Below, in pieces: positions 1 through 8,431 of a stretch of 64,000 nucleotides of DNA. The stretch covers positions 372,001 through 436,000 of the forward strand of contig CAWIEX010000012.1 of the NCBI GenBank assembly GCA_963835295.1. The letters are read 5' to 3'. The stretch is from JAOPZW01 sp963835295 (GTDB taxonomy: Bacteria > Actinomycetota > Thermoleophilia > Solirubrobacterales > Solirubrobacteraceae). How positions within the stretch are numbered: the first letter of the stretch is position 1; the number at the start of each line of letters is the position of its first letter. The translations under genes and the position numbers were made by a program. The notes beneath the pieces were generated by a model. That model ran no database searches, was not told the DNA's origin, and saw only the letters and a program-made list of their open reading frames with translations.

Positions 1-738
1 TTCGGCGAGATCGTCCCGCGCATCTTCGAGAACGCGACGAGCGGCATCTTCGGCATCGGCAACATCGACTTCTCGAACGGGCGCCAGGGGATCACGCCGA
101 TCGACAAGGTCAACCTCCCCTTCAGCGACGAGAAGTTCAAATATCCGCTCGAGCTCAAACCGATCTACTTCGTCGGCTTGGCGATGGTCCTGCTGGTCAT
201 CTTCTTCAACCGCCGCCTGCGCGACTCGCGGATAGGACGGGCGTGGATCGCCGTGCGCGAGGACGAGGTGGCCGCCGCGGCCATGGGCGTCAACCTCGTG
301 CGCACGAAGCTGTGGGCCTACGCGCTGGGCGCCGCGCTGGGCGGGTTCGCCGGCGTCTTCCTGGCCACCTACAACAACACGGTCAACGTCGACCAGTTCG
401 AATTCGGCTTCTCGGTGCTCATCCTGTCCATGGTCATCATCGGCGGAATGGGCAACATCTGGGGGGTCATCCTGGGGGCCATCGCGCTGTCGATGTTCAA
501 CCGGTACGGCCTGAAGCAGCTCAACGGCGTGCCCGACAAGTTCGGCCTGGACTTCGACGTCACGTCGATCAACTTCGGCATCTTCGGCTTCTTCCTGCTG
601 GCCATGATGGTCCTGCGGCCCGAGGGCTTCATACCGTCAAGCAGACGCAAGCTCGAGCTCCACGGCGAGGTCGACGAGACCGATCACCTCGGCGCAGAGT
701 CCGACCACACGCTCTACGACGTCCGCGAGGACCGATGA
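1..738 (+). CDS. livM: Branched-chain amino acid ABC transporter permease LivM (5' truncated)
   Basis: Inner-membrane permease subunit of a LIV-type ABC importer for leucine, isoleucine and valine or related substrates. The reading frame is open from base 1, so the N-terminus lies outside the window. The visible 245 residues hold several hydrophobic segments and the LivM-type cytoplasmic loop GRAWIAVREDEVAAAAMG, which couples to the ATPases. The segment GGMGNIWGVILGA is also typical of the family. The C-terminus ends in a charged tail rich in Asp and Glu. The stop overlaps the livG start in an ATGA arrangement (735-738), which indicates translational coupling in one operon. Confidence 0.93.
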   Translation, partial: FGEIVPRIFENATSGIFGIGNIDFSNGRQGITPIDKVNLPFSDEKFKYPLELKPIYFVGLAMVLLVIFFNRRLRDSRIGRAWIAVREDEVAAAAMGVNLVRTKLWAYALGAALGGFAGVFLATYNNTVNVDQFEFGFSVLILSMVIIGGMGNIWGVILGAIALSMFNRYGLKQLNGVPDKFGLDFDVTSINFGIFGFFLLAMMVLRPEGFIPSSRRKLELHGEVDETDHLGAESDHTLYDVREDR

Positions 739-1542
739 CCGAGCAGGCCGCCCGGACGCCGGAGCCCGCCCCCGCCAACGGCGCCGGGACGATCCTCGAC
801 GCCTCGAACATCTCGAAGGTCTTCGGCGGCCTGGTCGCCGTCAACGACATCTCGTTCACGGTGCCCCAGCGCGCCATCGTCTCGCTCATCGGTCCCAACG
901 GGGCGGGCAAGACGACCTTCTTCAACTGCATGACCGGGCTCTACCGGCCCACCACCGGGCGCGTGCACTTCAACGGCAAGGACATCACCGCCAAGCGCCC
1001 TGACCTCGTGACCCAGGCCGGCATCGCACGCACCTTCCAGAACATCAAGCTGTTCCGGACGATGACGTCGATCGAGAACGTCCAGGTCGGGATGCACGCG
1101 CGGCTGCGCTCGCGCGTCACGGGGATGGTCCTGCACACGCCCTACAACCGGCGCGAGGAGAAGGAGTCCTACGCGAAGGCGCGCGAGCTGCTGAGCTTCG
1201 TCGGCCTCAAGCGCCACAACGAGCTGGCCATGAACCTGCCCTACGGCGACCAGCGCCGGCTCGAGATTGCTCGCGCGCTGGGCTCCGATCCCCAGCTGCT
1301 GCTCCTCGACGAGCCGACCGCGGGCATGAACCCGCAGGAGTCAGAGCAGCTGCGCCAGCTCATGGAGACGCTGCGCTCCGAGCGCGGCATCTCGGTCCTG
1401 CTCATCGAGCACGACATGAAGGTCGTCATGAACGTCTCGGACCGCATCACGGTGCTCGATCACGGCGAGAAGATCGCCGAGGGGGCCCGCAGGAGGTCCG
1501 CGCGGACCCGAAGGTGATCGAGGCCTACCTCGGGAGCCAGGC

Positions 1543-1546
<4 letters not shown>
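735..1546 (+). CDS. livG: Branched-chain amino acid ABC transporter ATP-binding protein LivG, frameshifted near its 3' end
   Basis: ATPase subunit of the LIV transporter. It shows Walker A GPNGAGKTTFF, the LivG-type signature YGDQRRLEIARAL replacing the usual LSGGQ, Walker B LLLLDEPTAG and the switch His in LLIEHDMKVV. As read, the frame runs off at base 1517 with an arginine-rich tail (GARRRSARTRR). The next frame encodes the expected ending EVRADPKVIEAYLGSQA and stops at 1546, exactly overlapping the livF ATG (ATGA at 1543-1546). Adding one G to the run at 1481-1485 restores a 270-residue protein of normal length. I therefore give the restored extent. The product is truncated only if the deletion is real. 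Confidence 0.88.
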
Positions 1547-2300
<754 letters not shown>

Positions 2301-2301
<1 letters not shown>

Positions 2302-2573
2302 TGGCCGTGCTCATCATCGCCGCCGACGTCGGGGCCAAGGCCTTCTACCTGCTCATGATCTGGCTGGCCTCGGCCATCGGCGCCAGCGAGCTGTCCAAGC
2401 GCAAGGGCTACGGCGAGAAGTGGGGCCTGGGCACCGGGCTGCTGCTCAGCTTCGTCGGCCTCATCATCTGGATCGTCGTGCCCGCGCGCGCGGAGTCGCC
2501 CTGGCGCCAGCGCCAGGCCCGCAAGGCGGCCGCGGTCGACGCGGCGGACCTCGCCGAACAGCGCAAGTCCTAG
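2301..2573 (+). CDS. Small two-helix membrane protein of the liv operon
   Basis: A 90-residue protein with two predicted transmembrane helices, residues about 5-27 and 42-62. They are separated by a short basic loop (SKRKGYGEKWG), and a charged cytoplasmic tail ends in EQRKS. The ATG at 2301 shares its A with the livF stop (TGATG), so it is probably co-translated; a GTG three bases upstream is also possible. I do not recognise a named family. By position it may be an accessory of the LIV transporter, but nothing in the sequence proves that. Confidence 0.7.
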
Positions 2574-2626
2574 CGCCGCTCGGGGTCAAGGGGCGCCCGG
2601 CCCCTGAGGGCTGGCTCACCGCGCGC

Positions 2627-3538
2627 CTAGTCTGAGCCGAGGGCGTTGCGCAGCGCCTGCTCGAGATCGGTGTGCCGGAAGGCGTAGCCGCGCTCGAGCG
2701 CGCGCACGGGCACGGCGCGCTGGCCGGTGGTGACGATCTCGGCCATGTCGCCGTAGAGCGCCCGGACCGCGAGGCCGGGGACGGGCGCGAAGGCGGGCCG
2801 GTGCAGAGCGCGCCCGAGGGCGCGCGAGAACTCGCGGTTGGTGGCGGGCTCGGGCGCGCAGGCGTTGATCGGGCCCTCCCAGGCCGCGTCGTCGACCGCG
2901 GCGAGGTAGAGGCCAACGATGTCGTCGGCGTGGACCCACGGCATGTACTGGCGCCCACCGGCGACCGGCCCTCCGATGCCGAGGCGGAAGAACGGCAGCA
3001 TCTTGGCCAGCGCTCCGCCCTGCTGGTCGAGCGCCACGCCCGTTCGCAGCATGACCACCCGCAGCCCGTGGTCGGCGGCACGGGCCGCCTCGCGCTCCCA
3101 TGTGACGCACACGCCGGCCAGGAAGTCGTCGCCGGGGCCGGCGTCCTCGGTGACGGGCTCGTCGCCGCGCGGCCCGTAGTAGCCGACGGCCGAGGCGCTG
3201 ACCAGCGCCGCGGGGCGGGGCTCGGCGGCGCCGATGCCCGCGACGAGGTTGCGCGTGCCGATCTCGCGCGACTCGACGATCGCTCGCCGTGCCTCGTCGG
3301 TCCAGCGCTGGCCCACATTCTCGGCGGCCAGGTGCACGATCGCGTCGCGCCCACTCAGGGCCGCGGTCGGAGCGGGCTCCTGCAGCGGCTGCCAGGCGTG
3401 CGCCTCGACGTCGCCGAGAGCGGCGCGCGCCCGCCCCGGGTCGCGCGAGAGCACCGTGACGGCGTCGCCGCGCGCCCGCAGCGCGCGCACGATCGCGCCT
3501 CCGATGAGGCCAGTGGCGCCGGTGAGGGTGACGTTCAT
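2627..3538 (-). CDS. TIGR01777-family NAD(P)-dependent epimerase (YfcH/SulA-like)
   Basis: Extended SDR-fold protein of 303 residues. The N-terminal Rossmann motif TGATGLIGGAIVRAL binds NAD(P), and a central AIVHLAAENVG and later SASAVGYYGPRG (YYG) match the TIGR01777 family. The C-terminal half carries QYMPWVHADDIVGLYLAA and the DUF1731-like ending. I start at ATG 3538 because the protein then begins MNVTLTGATG, directly with the nucleotide-binding strand; an ATG 42 bases upstream adds an unconserved stretch. It lies 50 bp downstream of the malic enzyme on the same strand. The physiological substrate is not known for the family. Confidence 0.9.
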   Translation of the reverse strand: MNVTLTGATGLIGGAIVRALRARGDAVTVLSRDPGRARAALGDVEAHAWQPLQEPAPTAALSGRDAIVHLAAENVGQRWTDEARRAIVESREIGTRNLVAGIGAAEPRPAALVSASAVGYYGPRGDEPVTEDAGPGDDFLAGVCVTWEREAARAADHGLRVVMLRTGVALDQQGGALAKMLPFFRLGIGGPVAGGRQYMPWVHADDIVGLYLAAVDDAAWEGPINACAPEPATNREFSRALGRALHRPAFAPVPGLAVRALYGDMAEIVTTGQRAVPVRALERGYAFRHTDLEQALRNALGSD

Positions 3539-3588
3539 GAGTGAGGTACGCCGGCGCCGATCCCAGGGACCAAGATGCAATCGGGCAT

Positions 3589-5060
3589 CTAGTTGGAGCG
3601 GATCCGCTCGGCGTCGATGGCCGCGAAGCCGATGGTGTCGCCGGCGGCCATCGCGGCGCCCTGCTCCTTGGCCTGCTCGGCCACCGCGGCGGCCACCGCG
3701 GGCGAGACGTCGCGGTTGAAGACCGAGGGGACGATGTAGTCCTCGCGCAGCTCGGACTCGGGGATGATCGCGGCGATGGCCCGGGCGGCGGCCGTCTTCA
3801 TCTCCTCGGTGATGGCGTGCGCGCGGACGTCCAGCGCGCCGCGGAAGATGCCCGGGAAGCAGAGGACGTTGTTGATCTGATTGGGGTAGTCAGAGCGCCC
3901 CGTGGCCACGATGCGCGCGTACGGCGCGGCCTCCTCGGGCGAGACCTCGGGCGTCGGGTTGGCCATGGCGAAGACCATCGCGTCGTGGTTCATCTTGGCC
4001 AGCTCCTCGGCGGGGAAGATGCGCGCGCCCGACAGGCCGATGAAGAGGTCGGCGCCCTCGAGCGCGTCGGCCGGGCCCCCGTGAGCGCGTCGGGGTTGGT
4101 GGCCTGCGCGTACCAGCGCTTGACCGCGTTCATGCTGCCGTCGAGGTAGTCGGGGCGCTGGGTCGACACGAGCCCCTTGGAGTCCGCGCCGACGATGTCG
4201 CGCACGCCGGCCTCCATGAGGATCCTGGTCACGGCGACGCCCGCGGCGCCCAGGCCGGTGACCAGCACGCGCAGCCCCTCGAGCTCCCGGCCGGTGAGCG
4301 TGCACGCGTTGAGCAGCGCCGCGAGGACGACCACCGCGGTCCCGTGCTGGTCGTCGTGGAAGACCGGGATGTCGAGCTGCTCCTTGAGGCGGTCCTCGAT
4401 CTCGAAGCAGCGCGGTGCCGAGATGTCCTCGAGGTTGATGCCGCCGAAGCCCGGCGCGATGCGCAGGACGGTCTCGACGATCTCGTCGGGATCCTTGGTG
4501 TCCAGGCAGATCGGGAAGGCGTCGACGCCCCCGAACTCCTTGAAGAGCATGGCCTTGCCCTCCATGACCGGCATCGCCGCCTCCGGGCCGATGTCGCCCA
4601 GCCCGAGCACCGCCGTGCCGTCGGACACCACGGCGACCGTGTTGCGCTTGATCGTGTACTGGAAGGCCTTGTCGCGGTCCGCGGCGATGGCCATGCACAC
4701 GCGCGCGACGCCGGGCGTGTAGGCCATCGAGAGGTCGTCGCGGGTCTTGAGCGGCTGCTTGTTGCGCTGCTCGATCTTGCCCCCGACGTGCAGCAGGAAG
4801 GTGCGGTCGGTCGTGTCGACCACGCGCACGCCGTCCACCGCGTCGATCGCGGCCGTGATCGCCTCCCACTGGTCCTGGTCGACTGCGTCGACGGTGATGT
4901 CGCGCAGCAGCTCGTCCTCGGTCACCTCGATGAGGTCGACCGCGCCGATGATGCCCCCGGCCTTGCCGATCGCGCTCGCTACCTGGCCGAGCATGCCCGG
5001 GCGATGGGCGATCTCGACGCGGATGGTCAGCGAGTACTGGGCCGACGGCGTGATGCTCAT
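3589..5060 (-). CDS. NAD(P)-dependent malic enzyme with N-terminal ACT domain, frameshifted
   Basis: Oxidative decarboxylation of malate to pyruvate. An ACT domain (about residues 8-85, starting TIRVEIAHRPGMLG) suggests allosteric control by a small ligand. It is followed by the malic N domain (SMAYTPGVARVC, GLGDIGPEAAMPVMEGKA, HDDQHGTAVV) and the NAD-binding domain (VLVTGLGAAGVAVTRIL). As read, the frame breaks after NPDALTG. The continuation GPADALEGADLFIGLSG through to DAERIRSN is in the next frame. One extra G in the run at 4076-4080 (C on the plus strand) repairs it to 490 residues. The start ATG at 5060 lies 6 nt after a TATGCT box, so the mRNA may be leaderless. Confidence 0.88.
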
Positions 5061-5066
5061 CGCCGG

Positions 5067-5072
5067 AGCATA
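5067..5072 (-). promoter_or_regulatory. Candidate -10 box of the malic enzyme promoter
   Basis: The minus strand reads TATGCT, then six bases, then the ATG at 5060. This fits a transcript that starts at or within a base or two of the start codon. No clear -35 hexamer is visible. It belongs to a TANNNT series seen before many genes in this window. Confidence 0.4.
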
Positions 5073-5137
5073 TGGGCGCCCCCTGGCGAGTTGCGGAGTT
5101 TGCGATGTGTGTCCGGCGCCGTCGGGCGCTCTCCTTG

Positions 5138-5143
5138 TAGCGT
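5138..5143 (+). promoter_or_regulatory. Candidate -10 box of polA
   Basis: TAGCGT followed by seven bases and the GTG start at 5151, again the spacing of a leaderless promoter. The same hexamer and spacing occur before the gene at 28244. Confidence 0.4.
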
Positions 5144-5150
5144 GAGGGGC

Positions 5151-7745
5151 GTGGCGGCCAACGGGCACGACGAGCTCTTCCTGATCGACGGCAACTCGCT
5201 TGCCTATCGTGCCTTCTTCGCCCTGCCCGAGTCGATCGCTACCTCGACGGGCTTTCCCACCAACACGATCTTCGGCTTCGCCTCGATGCTCGTGAAGCTG
5301 CTGACCGAGTACGGGCCCAAGCCGACGATCGTCGTCTGGGACGCGGGCTCCTCGGGGCGCAAGGAGGTCTCCGCGGACTACAAGGCCACGCGGCGGTCGC
5401 GGCCCGACCTGCTCAAGGAGCAGTGGCCGCACCTCGAGCCGCTCGTCGACGCCTTCGGCTATCGCAACATCGCGGTCGACGGCTTCGAGGCCGACGACGT
5501 CATCGCCACCATCGCCGATCGCGCGCGCGACGCCGGCGTGCCGGTCATGGTCGTCACCGGCGACCGCGACGCCTTCCAGATCATCGACTCCGAGTCGCGC
5601 GTGAAGGTCATGGCCACCGGGCGCGGCATCACCGACACGAAGATCTACGACCACCAGGCGGTCATCGACCGCTATGGGATCGCCCCCGAGCTGGTCCCGG
5701 ACTTCTACGGCCTGAAGGGCGACACCTCCGACAACATCCCCGGCGTTCCCGGGATCGGCGACAAGACGGCCTCCGAGCTGCTGCAGCGCTTCGGCTCGCT
5801 CGAGGAGGTCCTGGCCCACGTCGACGACATCTCCGGCGCCAAGCGCAAGGAGAACCTGACCGCGCACGCCGACAACGCGCGCCTGTCCAAGCAGCTGGCG
5901 ACGATCAAGACCGACGTGCCGGTCGAGGTCGACCCGGTGGCCGAGGCCGCGCGCGAGCCCGACCGCTCGCGCCTGCGCGAGGTGTTCCGCGAGTTCGAGC
6001 TGCGCGCTCCGCTCGCGCGCCTGGAGGAGGCCTTCGGCGAGGGCGACGACGGCGCGGCGCCCGCCCCCGTCGCCGAGGTCACGGTCAAGGCCCGCGTGCG
6101 CGCGGGCTCGCTGGCCGACATCGCGGGCTTCGAGCGCGGCAAGGAGGTCACGGTCGCGGTCGTCGCGCCCGAGACCCCGGAGGGCCAGCTCGTCCCGACC
6201 GACACGCACTGGCGCTTCGGCGTGGCCGCGGGCGAGAACGTGCTCGTGGGCGCGTGCGAGGGCCCCGAGGAGCTCGTCGCCGCGCTCGGCGATCGGCCCG
6301 TGGTCGCCCATGACGCCAAGGAGCTCGGCGTCGTGCCGCCCGGCCTGACCCACGACACGGTGCTGGCCGCCTACCTGCTCGAGCCCGCCCGCCGCGGCTT
6401 CCCGTTCCGCGAGATCTGCGAGGAGCGCGGGCTGGCCTCCGACGTGGCCGACCAGGCCGGGGCCGACGCCGTCGTCCTGCAGGCGCTCGCCGCCTGGCAG
6501 CGCGAGCAGCTGCACGACCGCGGCCTCGAGCCGCTGATGGCCGAGGTCGAGCTGCCGCTGGTGCGGGTGCTGCGCGACATGGAGGTCGCCGGCGTGCGCC
6601 TCAACCGCGACCGCCTGGCCGAGGTCGACAAGCGCGTGCGCGACGAGATCCACGGCCTCGAGCGCGAGATCTGGGCCCTGGCCGACGAGGAGTTCGTCAT
6701 CGGCTCGCCCCAGCAGCTGGGCGCGGTGCTCTTCGAGAAGCTCGGCCTGTCGCGCAAGCGGCGAGGCAAGACCGGCTTCTCGACCGACGCCCGCGTCCTG
6801 CAGGCCATCCGCGACGAGCACGAGATCATCCCCAAGATCGAGCGCTGGCGCGAGCTCAACCAGATCCTCAAGACCTACCTCGACGTCCTGCCGCAGCTGA
6901 CCGACACCGAGTCGCGCGTGCACACCACCTTCGTGCAGGCGGCCGCCACCACCGGGCGGCTGGCCTCGACGAACCCCAACATGCAGAACGTCCCGGTGCG
7001 CACCGAGCTGGGGCGCGAGATCCGCGGCTGCTTCGAGGCGGCGCCCGGCAACGTGCTCATCTCGGCCGACTACTCGCAGGTCGAGCTGCGCATCCTGGCC
7101 CACATCGCGGGCGAGGAGGTCCTCAAGGAGATCTTCATCCGCGGCGAGGACGTCCACACGGCGACGGGCTCGGTGGTCTTCGGCAAGGACCCGAGCGAGC
7201 TGACGCCGATGGACCGCTCGAAGTCGAAGATGATCAACTACGGGATCGTCTACGGCCTCAGCGACTACGGCCTGGCCGACCGCCTGAACATCCCGCGCGA
7301 GGAGGCCAAGGCGTTCATCGACGCCTACCTCGAGCGCTTCGGCAAGGTGGCCGAGTTCATCCGCACGACGATCGAGTCGGCGCGCGAGCAGGGCCACGTG
7401 ACAACGCTCTTCGGGCGGCGCCGCCAGATCCCCGAGCTGCGCGCGCGCAACTGGCAGGTCCGCTCGCTGGGCGAGCGCCTGGCCGTCAACACGGTGATCC
7501 AGGGCACCGCCGCCGACATCATGAAGCTGGCCATGATCCGCGTGCACCGGGCGCTGGCCGAGAGCGGCATGGTCACGCGCATGATCCTCACCATCCACGA
7601 CGAGCTGCTCTTCGAGGGGCCGCCCGAGGAGGCGGGCGCGGTCAAGGAGCTCGTCGAGCGCGACATGATCGCGCCGTGGGACGACCGCACGCCTCCCTTG
7701 GCGGTCGACGCGGGCGTCGGGCAGACCTGGTTGGAAGCGAAGTAG
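5151..7745 (+). CDS. polA: DNA polymerase I
   Basis: 864-residue repair and Okazaki-fragment polymerase. The N-terminal 5'-3' nuclease domain (about 1-290) has FEADDVIATIA, VVTGDRDAFQI and KGDTSDNIPGVPGIGDKTA. The middle domain is a 3'-5' exonuclease fold without the catalytic DxE pair, so proofreading is probably absent, as is common in actinobacteria. The polymerase domain (about 560-864) has motif A DYSQVELRILAHIAGE, motif B KSKMINYGIVYGLSDYGL and motif C ILTIHDELLFE. Residue 697 is Tyr where the E. coli and Taq enzymes have Phe. GTG 5151 is chosen because MAANGHDELFLIDGNSLAYR then matches the family N-terminus and a TAGCGT box sits just upstream. Confidence 0.96.
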   Translation: MAANGHDELFLIDGNSLAYRAFFALPESIATSTGFPTNTIFGFASMLVKLLTEYGPKPTIVVWDAGSSGRKEVSADYKATRRSRPDLLKEQWPHLEPLVDAFGYRNIAVDGFEADDVIATIADRARDAGVPVMVVTGDRDAFQIIDSESRVKVMATGRGITDTKIYDHQAVIDRYGIAPELVPDFYGLKGDTSDNIPGVPGIGDKTASELLQRFGSLEEVLAHVDDISGAKRKENLTAHADNARLSKQLATIKTDVPVEVDPVAEAAREPDRSRLREVFREFELRAPLARLEEAFGEGDDGAAPAPVAEVTVKARVRAGSLADIAGFERGKEVTVAVVAPETPEGQLVPTDTHWRFGVAAGENVLVGACEGPEELVAALGDRPVVAHDAKELGVVPPGLTHDTVLAAYLLEPARRGFPFREICEERGLASDVADQAGADAVVLQALAAWQREQLHDRGLEPLMAEVELPLVRVLRDMEVAGVRLNRDRLAEVDKRVRDEIHGLEREIWALADEEFVIGSPQQLGAVLFEKLGLSRKRRGKTGFSTDARVLQAIRDEHEIIPKIERWRELNQILKTYLDVLPQLTDTESRVHTTFVQAAATTGRLASTNPNMQNVPVRTELGREIRGCFEAAPGNVLISADYSQVELRILAHIAGEEVLKEIFIRGEDVHTATGSVVFGKDPSELTPMDRSKSKMINYGIVYGLSDYGLADRLNIPREEAKAFIDAYLERFGKVAEFIRTTIESAREQGHVTTLFGRRRQIPELRARNWQVRSLGERLAVNTVIQGTAADIMKLAMIRVHRALAESGMVTRMILTIHDELLFEGPPEEAGAVKELVERDMIAPWDDRTPPLAVDAGVGQTWLEAK

Positions 7746-7752
7746 CGCCGCC

Positions 7753-8145
7753 TCAGCCCAGGGGAACACGCAGATCGCGCGCCAGCCCAGCCTGGGCCGC
7801 GTCGAGCGTGTACAGCGTCCGGCCGCCCGCGGCCGCAGTGGCGATGATGAGCAGATCGGTTGCCTTGGCCGAGCGCCCGAGGTCCCGAGCGGCCGCCAAC
7901 GTCTCGCCGTAGCGGTCGGCGACGTCCTCGTCCACTGGAAGGGCCGCGAAGGTGGCGCGCACGGAAGCCAGCCGCCGGGCTCGGGCCGCGCGCACGCGGT
8001 CATCGGCGGCGCGCAGGACGCCGGCGCGCAGCTCGCCCAGCGTGATCACCGAGATCGCGGCTGTGTCGGGGAGGTCCAAGTCGCCGCGCTCGTCGGTCGC
8101 GATGACGACCGACGTGTCCAGCAGCGCGCTCAGCCGTCGCTCCAC
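7753..8145 (-). CDS. PIN-domain ribonuclease toxin, VapC-like
   Basis: 130-residue PIN domain, the toxin half of a type II toxin-antitoxin pair. Acidic metal-binding residues are placed as in VapC: Asp in LLDTSVVIATDE, Glu in VITLGELRAG, Asp in AKATDLLIIATA, and a last Asp in YTLDAAQA. I start at GTG 8145 (VERRLSALLDTSVV), which overlaps the antitoxin stop by 16 bp; an ATG at 8190 would add an unconserved Arg/Gly-rich stretch inside the antitoxin. The order antitoxin then toxin is standard. The stop lies 8 bp from the convergent polA stop. The RNA target cannot be read from sequence. Confidence 0.87.
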   Translation of the reverse strand: MERRLSALLDTSVVIATDERGDLDLPDTAAISVITLGELRAGVLRAADDRVRAARARRLASVRATFAALPVDEDVADRYGETLAAARDLGRSAKATDLLIIATAAAGGRTLYTLDAAQAGLARDLRVPLG

Positions 8146-8399
8146 GGATCGTCGACCGGAGCCTCGGCCGCATCGAGGTCGGCCTGCCACGCCTCGCTGT
8201 CGACCGGCGTCGCGAGGATCGAGCGGATCGTCTCGCGGTCGACGTCGACTCGCGGCGCGGCGCTGGCGTCCAGCGGGCCGAGCTGGGCCACGGGGCGACC
8301 ACGCACGGTGACCGTGAAGGTGGTCCCCGCCTCGGCGTCGCGCAGGACACTGCCGACGTCGTTGCGGAGATCGCGCTGGGCAATCGTCCGCCGCTTCAT
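8130..8399 (-). CDS. Phd/YefM-type antitoxin, VapB-like
   Basis: 89-residue antitoxin. The N-terminal half (MKRRTIAQRDLRNDVGSVLR, then EAGTTFTVTVRGRPVAQLGPL) is a Phd/YefM DNA-binding fold. The C-terminal half (EAWQADLDAAEAP, ending DDPWSDG) is acidic and presumably wraps the toxin. It precedes and overlaps the PIN toxin gene. A palindrome abutting the start codon (8400-8416) is the likely autoregulatory operator. Confidence 0.87.
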   Translation of the reverse strand: MKRRTIAQRDLRNDVGSVLRDAEAGTTFTVTVRGRPVAQLGPLDASAAPRVDVDRETIRSILATPVDSEAWQADLDAAEAPVDDPWSDG

Positions 8400-8416
8400 T
8401 GCTACATACCGTAGCA
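8400..8416. promoter_or_regulatory. Palindromic operator/promoter of the vapBC-like operon
   Basis: TGCTAC-atacc-GTAGCA, a perfect 6-bp inverted repeat with a 5-bp centre, directly abutting the antitoxin ATG (8397-8399). Read on the minus strand it contains TACGGT 8 nt before the ATG. The operator thus covers the probable -10 box, as expected for autorepression by an antitoxin-toxin complex. Confidence 0.5.
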
Positions 8417-8431
8417 GTTACGCCGGCGCGC

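Noticed and set aside
2589..2605. Hairpin AGGGGC-gcccg-GCCCCT between the liv operon and the epimerase
   Set aside because: The stem is six pairs and lacks a T tract on either side, so I do not call it a terminator, although it lies between convergent genes.
3990..8003. Open frame of over 1300 codons on the minus strand opposite polA
   Set aside because: Only its part from 5060 downward is real (malic enzyme). The remainder is the antisense of polA, low-complexity and caused by high GC at third positions.
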